A program made the translations under genes and the position numbers. Positions 23,088 through 27,398 of a stretch of 27,398 nucleotides of DNA are shown here, one piece after another. Each line of letters starts with the position of its first letter. Positions within the stretch are counted from its first letter, which is position 1. Source of the DNA: UMGS973 sp963609975 (GTDB taxonomy: Bacteria > Bacillota > Clostridia > Peptostreptococcales > Anaerovoracaceae); contig CAVDMD010000015.1 of assembly GCA_963609975.1 (NCBI GenBank), forward strand, positions 1 through 27,398, in the 5' to 3' direction. The notes under the pieces were generated by a model that did not search any database, was not told the origin of the DNA, and saw only the letters and a program-made list of their open reading frames with translations.

Positions 23088-24592
23088 CAGCAAAGCGGCA
23101 CAGCATTTCAGAATACACAGAGCTGCTAAAACAGCAGGGGCTTTTAATATCTGTTTCCGGCAGTGGCGAGGCTCCTGTCGAATATATATCATACAACTCG
23201 GCGGACATCAGAAACAACACGCTTTTTGTGTGCAAGGGCGCACATTTTTCGCCGGAATATCTTTATGACGCAATTAAAAAAGGCAGCATTGCATATGTAA
23301 GTGAGAGGGAATACAATCTTCCCGAAAACACGGAGGTGACAGCAGTTATCGTAAATGATATCAGGGCTGCCATGGGATATACAGCAAACCTTTTTTACAA
23401 CAATATCTGGGACAGGCTGCACCTTATAGGCATTACGGGAACCAAAGGCAAATCAAGCACGGCGTATTTTGTCAAATATATAGTTGATGATTACCTCAGA
23501 GCCTGCGGCAAACCAAGAAGTGCCATAATTTCCGGAATCGACAATTACGACGGCATCATAAACGAGGAGTCGCATCTGACCACTCCCGAAACATTTGAGC
23601 TTCACAGACATTTTGCAAACGCCGTTCAGAGCGGCATAGAATATCTCACCATGGAGGTATCAAGTCAGGCGCTCAAATACGGCAGAACTCTGGGTGTGGG
23701 CTATGAGACAGGATGCTTTCTGAATATAGGCGAGGATCATATCAGCGGTATAGAGCACCCTGATTTTAACGACTATTTTCACTCCAAGCTCAGACTGTTT
23801 TCCCAGTGCCGCACAGCAGTGGTGAATCTGAATACAGACTATGAAGATGAAGTTATGAAAGCCGCAGCAAAAGCGCCGGCTGTTGTTACCTTTGGAATAG
23901 ACAGGTCCGATGCGGATATATGCGGATATGACGTCAAGGCGGAGCCTGGCGGCATATCATTCAGAGCCTGCGGCAGCGGCTTTGACGAAAAATTCGTACT
24001 CTCAATGAAGGGTCTGTTTAACGCAGACAACGCTCTTGCGGCAGTTGCCATTGCTCACAGCCTCAATATACCTGTGCAGTACATTAAATCAGGACTCAAA
24101 AAAGCAAGAGTAAGCGGCAGAATGGAGGTCTATACCGATGCCGCAAGAAACCTCGATGTTATTGTTGACTATGCCCACAACAAAATGAGCTTTGAAACAC
24201 TTTTCCGGTCAACCCAAAAAGAATATCCGGGAAGAAAAATATCCATAGTGTTCGGCTGCCCCGGCAGGAAAGCTCTGGGCAGAAGAAAAGAGCTTGGAGA
24301 GATTGCAGGCAGATATTCAGACCACGTGTTCATAACAGAGGAAGACGGAGGAGAGGAATCAGTTACCAAGATATGCAATGAAATAGCGCAGTATGTGAAG
24401 AAACAGCACTGCAGCTATGACATAATCGAGGACAGGCGTGAGGCAATCAGAAGAGCCATAGACGAAGCCGGTGAAAACTCAGTGGTTCTCATAACCGGCA
24501 AGGGCAGAGAAACCAGACAAAAACGCGGCACGCAGTATATAGATACACCGTCTGATGTTGAATATGTAGAGGAGTTTCTTAACACAAAATAA
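23084..24592 (+). CDS. MurE-like UDP-MurNAc peptide ligase
   Basis: A 502-aa Mur ligase with all three domains. The N-terminal UDP-binding domain has ISYNSADIRNNTLFVCKGA, the central ATPase has GITGTKGKS (116-124), TTPETFELH and MEVSSQAL (190-197) followed by the EHPDFNDYFHSKLRLF carbamyl-Lys region, and the C-terminal domain has VDYAHN and a GKGRETRQKRG end. From memory EVSSQA and the EHPxFxDYF stretch match the streptococcal L-lysine-adding MurE rather than the DAP type. The residue-3 selection motif, DNPR in DAP enzymes and DDPN or DNPA in Lys enzymes, reads E420-D-G-G-E424 here, so the added amino acid is unknown. It overlaps the racemase by 4 bases. A housekeeping MurE is not in the window. 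Confidence 0.88.
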   Translation: MTAKRHSISEYTELLKQQGLLISVSGSGEAPVEYISYNSADIRNNTLFVCKGAHFSPEYLYDAIKKGSIAYVSEREYNLPENTEVTAVIVNDIRAAMGYTANLFYNNIWDRLHLIGITGTKGKSSTAYFVKYIVDDYLRACGKPRSAIISGIDNYDGIINEESHLTTPETFELHRHFANAVQSGIEYLTMEVSSQALKYGRTLGVGYETGCFLNIGEDHISGIEHPDFNDYFHSKLRLFSQCRTAVVNLNTDYEDEVMKAAAKAPAVVTFGIDRSDADICGYDVKAEPGGISFRACGSGFDEKFVLSMKGLFNADNALAAVAIAHSLNIPVQYIKSGLKKARVSGRMEVYTDAARNLDVIVDYAHNKMSFETLFRSTQKEYPGRKISIVFGCPGRKALGRRKELGEIAGRYSDHVFITEEDGGEESVTKICNEIAQYVKKQHCSYDIIEDRREAIRRAIDEAGENSVVLITGKGRETRQKRGTQYIDTPSDVEYVEEFLNTK

Positions 24593-24706
24593 GTTGAATA
24601 TATGAGAAGTATGAGATTAAAACGAAAGAATTATTGTATGTGTACTGATAATGACACTTATGTTTGCAGCGACATATTAACCTGACAGAAGGGAGTATGT
24701 TTCAGA

Positions 24707-24817
24707 ATGACTGCAGACGATGCTCCGTCAGCAGAGGATGAGGCTCTGCCGATGCTCAAAGCAGAAGCAGACAGTCTTCCGGAGTTTGTGGAGACGATTA
24801 ATAAATCCGCAGAATAA
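24707..24817 (+). CDS. Possible 36-aa acidic peptide or gene remnant
   Basis: A short frame (MTADDAPSAEDEALPMLKAE at the start) lies in the 285-base gap between the MurE-like and EcsC genes. A GAAGGGAG site lies 11 bases upstream of its ATG, somewhat far. The codons resemble those of neighbours, so it may be a tiny gene or the tail of a decayed one. I recognise no family. The rest of 24593-24877 has no convincing promoter or gene, apart from a hairpin near 24828-24860. Confidence 0.25.
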   Translation: MTADDAPSAEDEALPMLKAEADSLPEFVETINKSAE

Positions 24818-24827
24818 CTGATGACGG

Positions 24828-24860
24828 CACCCTTAGATATTTTTTGTCCGGGGGTGTTTT
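24828..24860 (+). terminator. Weak hairpin terminator or attenuator upstream of the EcsC genes
   Basis: CACCC (24828-24832) pairs with GGGTG (24852-24856), extended by T-G wobbles, with TTTT after it. The loop is long, so stability is modest. It lies about 20 bases before the first EcsC ATG and overlaps an in-frame ATG (24821) that I reject as the start. Confidence 0.4.
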
Positions 24861-24877
24861 CACTTAGAGGACCGACA

Positions 24878-25666
24878 ATGAACAGAAACGCAATAAAAAA
24901 AGAACTTCATAAGGTAAAAAAACAGGAAGAAAAATTCCTTTACAGAGCCTGTTCCAGTGAAGGCTCATATATACAGAGTGTGGTAAGCAGAATCATACCC
25001 CGGAAGCTTAACAGCAAACTGAATGCGGCCTTTGGCAAGGCTTTTGGGCTCATATTCAGCAGGGGACGCATGGTTATCAAAAAAACCTACAGCGAAAAAC
25101 GCATGAAAATGACCTTTGAAGAGGACAGAAAATTTGCGGCAGCGGCAAATAACAGGCTGAGCGTCAAGTCCTTTCACCGCAAGGCGTGGAGACTCGGAGT
25201 GCTTGACGGCGTCATAGCAGGCTGCATAGGCATAGGTCTGGGGCTTTTGGGCAGAGGCCTTATAGACATACCTCTGTTTGTAAGCGTGGCTTTCCGCGAC
25301 ATATACCTTACTGCACTGTGCTACGGCTTTGACTACGAAAAACAGGAGGAGCAGTACCTTATGATGAAAATGATGGAGGCTTCCGTATCCTCAGGTGAAA
25401 CGGCAGAGGTGCTCAACGAGGAAGTGGACAGGCTCATACAAAAAATAGACAGCGGCGCATATAAATATCGTGAGGGAGATATAGAGGCGCAGATAAAACA
25501 CACCTCAGAGGAGCTTTCAAACAGGATACTCTATCTTAAATTTCTGCAGCTTGTACCTGTAGCCGGAGCTGTGGCGGGCTGCTCGGATATCGTGTATTTG
25601 AGCAAGGTTCACAGATATATAAATATAAAGTACAGGAAGCGTTTCCTGTCATCTTATGCAGAATAA
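24878..25666 (+). CDS. EcsC family protein, first of two tandem paralogs
   Basis: A 262-aa protein of the EcsC family. A charged, Lys-rich N-terminus (KKELHKVKKQEEKFL) leads to a basic segment (GRMVIKKTYSEKR), then a hydrophobic Gly-rich region (about residues 105-145: GVIAGCIGIGLGLLGRGLIDIPLFV), and the conserved SVAFRDIYLTALCYGFDYEKQEEQ block. The C-terminal part has a second short hydrophobic stretch (PVAGAVAGCSDIVYL) and the RYINIKYRKRF end. EcsC is a membrane-associated protein of unknown role; in Bacillus it is named for the ecs ABC-transporter operon, which is not here. The start is ATG 24878 with AGAGGA before it. Confidence 0.85.
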   Translation: MNRNAIKKELHKVKKQEEKFLYRACSSEGSYIQSVVSRIIPRKLNSKLNAAFGKAFGLIFSRGRMVIKKTYSEKRMKMTFEEDRKFAAAANNRLSVKSFHRKAWRLGVLDGVIAGCIGIGLGLLGRGLIDIPLFVSVAFRDIYLTALCYGFDYEKQEEQYLMMKMMEASVSSGETAEVLNEEVDRLIQKIDSGAYKYREGDIEAQIKHTSEELSNRILYLKFLQLVPVAGAVAGCSDIVYLSKVHRYINIKYRKRFLSSYAE

Positions 25667-25678
25667 AGCAGGTGTGTT

Positions 25679-26434
25679 ATGGACGAAAAACTTCTCAAAA
25701 AAGAACTCACAAAAGCAAGAATTGCCGAAACGGATTTTCTTATCAGAAGAAAAAAACAGAAGCAGTCATATATAGACATCAAAATAGAAAAATATGTGCC
25801 GAAGGGACTTGCAGGCACGCTTACGGCAGCATTTACCAAGGCATTTGAAATAATTTTCAGAGACGGCACAGGTATAATAAAAAAGACTTACGGCAGAGGC
25901 GGCAGTGACAATGATGATATATCAAGGCTTCACAGCAGAGCAAGGGCAATACTTGCAAGGGATACAGTAATTACGGCGGCAGAGGGGACAGGGCTTGGAC
26001 TTGCAGGCATAGGAATTCCGGACATACCTGTATTTACGGCGGTGCTTCTGCGCAACATATATCAGCTTGCCGAGTGTTACGGCTTTGAATACGACAGCAA
26101 AACAGAGCAGGTATTCATGCTCAAACTCATAGAAACAGCGCTGTCATACGGTGATGAGGCAGAGAAGCTCAATGATGAAGTAAACACTCTTATGGATCAG
26201 ATTGATAATGAGGATTATACCTATTACGGACTCATATCGCAGCAGATAAATAAAGCGGCCGAGGCTGTATCAAAGGAAGTCCTGTATATGAAATTTGTTC
26301 AGACTGTTCCTGTTGTGGGAGCAGCGGGAGGTGTTTCAAACCTGACCTGTCTTAACAAAGTCGGCAGATATGCAGAGCTGAAATACAGAAAAAGATTTAT
26401 TATGAATATGATAAACACGCAGCACGGGAAATAA
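25679..26434 (+). CDS. EcsC family protein, second of two tandem paralogs
   Basis: A 251-aa paralog of the preceding gene, 12 bases downstream. It shares the KELTKARIAETDFL start, the IIKKTYG basic segment, the GTGLGLAGIGIPDIPVFTAVLLRNIYQLAECYGFEY core and the RYAELKYRKRF end. Internal similarity is strong in the core and weak in the N-terminal 50 residues, so the duplication is not recent. The pair may form a hetero-oligomer; no partner is evident. The ribosome site is weak (AGCAGGTG), which may reflect coupling to the upstream gene. Confidence 0.86.
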   Translation: MDEKLLKKELTKARIAETDFLIRRKKQKQSYIDIKIEKYVPKGLAGTLTAAFTKAFEIIFRDGTGIIKKTYGRGGSDNDDISRLHSRARAILARDTVITAAEGTGLGLAGIGIPDIPVFTAVLLRNIYQLAECYGFEYDSKTEQVFMLKLIETALSYGDEAEKLNDEVNTLMDQIDNEDYTYYGLISQQINKAAEAVSKEVLYMKFVQTVPVVGAAGGVSNLTCLNKVGRYAELKYRKRFIMNMINTQHGK

Positions 26435-26468
26435 CAGGGTTTCGGCAAAAAACTGCGCAGAGTTAGAA

Positions 26469-26474
26469 TATAAT
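26469..26474 (+). promoter_or_regulatory. Possible -10 element before the HAD phosphatase gene
   Basis: TATAAT at 26469-26474 sits about 20 bases before the start codon, but no -35 box is recognisable. It could give the phosphatase gene its own transcript. Confidence 0.3.
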
Positions 26475-26492
26475 AAAAACGGAGGGAACCAA

Positions 26493-27176
26493 TTGATTGG
26501 CACAATACTGTGGGATATTGACGGCACGCTGCTTGACTTCATTGCAGCCGAAAAAGCAGCAATAAAAACACTGTTTGGGGAATTTGATTTAGGTGAATGT
26601 TCAGATGAAATGATCAGGCGCTATTCCGAAATAAACAAAGGATACTGGCAGAAACTTGAAAGAGGAGAGATAACCAAGCAGGAGGTGCTGATAGGAAGAT
26701 TTAAGGAATTTTTTGAATCAGAGGGAATTGACAGCTCTGTTTCAGAAAACTTCAATGCTCTTTATCAGATCAGGCTGGGAGATACTATTGTATATCACGA
26801 TGACAGCCTTGAAATCATAAGGTCTCTCCGGGGCAGAGTCAGGCAGTATGCCGTTTCAAACGGAACTGTGGAGGCACAGTCAAAAAAACTTCGCCTTTCG
26901 GGACTTGGAGAGCTTATGGACGGCATATTTCTGTCAGAGCATATAGGTGCAGAGAAGCCGAGTATGAAATTCTTTGACAGTGTATTTGAAGCAATAGAGC
27001 CTGCCGACAGAGGAAGCATTATGATTGTGGGAGACTCTCTTACAAGTGATATACAGGGAGGCAACAATGCAGGCATTAAGACCTGCTGGTACAATCCCCA
27101 AGGGCTCAAGGCCCCTGATAAATACAGAATAGACTGGGAGATATCCGATCTGCATCAGATATATGAAATTCTGTGA
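26493..27176 (+). CDS. HAD hydrolase, YjjG-type nucleotidase
   Basis: A 227-aa HAD phosphatase. Motif I is D8-I-D10-G-T-L (WDIDGTLLDF), motif II VSNGT, motif III the Lys of GAEKPSMKFFD, and motif IV VGDSLTSDIQGG. The cap is the four-helix C1 type. The N-terminal and SDIQGGNNAGIKTCWYN blocks match the YjjG family, whose E. coli member dephosphorylates pyrimidine 5'-nucleotides and helps remove non-canonical ones; the substrate here is inferred. The start is TTG with GGAGGG (26481-26486) before it. A terminator follows. Confidence 0.9.
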   Translation: MIGTILWDIDGTLLDFIAAEKAAIKTLFGEFDLGECSDEMIRRYSEINKGYWQKLERGEITKQEVLIGRFKEFFESEGIDSSVSENFNALYQIRLGDTIVYHDDSLEIIRSLRGRVRQYAVSNGTVEAQSKKLRLSGLGELMDGIFLSEHIGAEKPSMKFFDSVFEAIEPADRGSIMIVGDSLTSDIQGGNNAGIKTCWYNPQGLKAPDKYRIDWEISDLHQIYEIL

Positions 27177-27211
27177 ACAAGGTATATATAAACTTAATAA
27201 TTTGATTTTAG

Positions 27212-27260
27212 AGGCGTTTTGAAGATGTAATGTGACTTCAAAGCGTCTTTGCTTTCTTTG
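27212..27260 (+). terminator. Intrinsic terminator after the HAD gene
   Basis: AGGCGTTTTGAAG (27212-27224) pairs with CTTCAAAGCGTCT (27236-27248) as 13 pairs including two G-U, followed by a T-rich tail (TTGCTTTCTTT). Confidence 0.72.
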
Positions 27261-27308
27261 TGGGGTGGGGTAATTGCTTAGAAGCAAGTGGATTTATGTT
27301 TCCGGGCC

Positions 27309-27388
27309 GGGCAGAAGAATATATGGCAGACAGAACAGCGGTACTCTTGATGCGAAATAATTACCGGTTACAAAGACTGCTCTTGCCC
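27309..27388 (+). other. Possible structured RNA at the window end
   Basis: Nested complementary segments are visible: GGGCA (27309-27313) with TGCCC (27384-27388), and CGGTA (27339-27343) with TACCG (27362-27366). No open frame of note covers the region and it lies behind a terminator. It does not show the hallmarks of RNase P, tmRNA, SRP or T-box RNAs. It may be part of a longer RNA or a leader cut by the window end. Confidence 0.25.
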
Positions 27389-27398
27389 AGTGCAGGTA

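Noticed and set aside
27261..27398. RNase P, tmRNA, SRP or T-box RNA
   Set aside because: The conserved blocks of these RNAs (for example GAGGAAAGTCC of RNase P) are absent.

Overview
The window reads as chromosomal DNA from a spore-forming Firmicute, most likely a Clostridia/Eubacteriales member. The signs are sigK, a YlmC/YmxH-family gene, an mreBCD-mrdA cell-shape block, sigma-A-type promoters, strong GGAGG ribosome sites, and frequent TTG/GTG starts. Gene density is high, almost everything is on the + strand, and most neighbours overlap or are separated by only a few bases. I see no rRNA, tRNA, IS element or CRISPR array. The genus cannot be named from sequence alone.

Layout. 1-580: the 3' part of an AT-rich Fic/DOC gene, then a perfect hairpin. 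580-1859: low-molecular-weight tyrosine phosphatase and a flavodoxin/2x[4Fe-4S] protein. 1887-4960: a strong promoter driving typA and an MscS channel, then a small membrane protein with its own promoter. 5009-7190: ArsC/Spx-like protein, DUF4186, AEC transporter and Nudix hydrolase. 7257-9924: YlmC/YmxH, then nrdR-cmk-DUF1015 from a good sigma-A promoter, closed by a terminator whose 3' arm doubles as the ribosome site of the next gene. 9987-12351: a class B PBP facing, and overlapping, minus-strand sigK, with a 53-aa DUF1540 gene upstream of sigK. 12423-19843: radC, then mreB-mreC-mreD-mrdA, a MinD-like ATPase and an SseB-like protein, ending at a clear terminator. 20013-24592: a PRK06851-type P-loop protein, a D-aspartate-ligase-like ATP-grasp enzyme, an Asp/Glu racemase and a MurE-like ligase. 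24593-27176: an intergenic stretch, two tandem EcsC-family paralogs and a YjjG-type HAD phosphatase, then a terminator and a possible structured RNA cut by the window end.

How the genes fit together. Two blocks concern the cell wall. The mre/mrdA block supplies the elongation scaffold and its transpeptidase. The 21168-24592 cassette looks able to make D-aspartate (racemase), ligate it to a peptide amine (ATP-grasp) and add a residue to a UDP-MurNAc peptide (MurE-like). From memory its MurE-like enzyme resembles the streptococcal L-lysine type more than the DAP type, but its residue-3 selection motif matches neither. This cassette is the best candidate for a poorly described system here. The second notable point is sigK: it is intact, is fixed by an in-frame upstream stop so that it has no pro-sequence, and sits behind a perfect CATA-N3-TA candidate sigma-K element.
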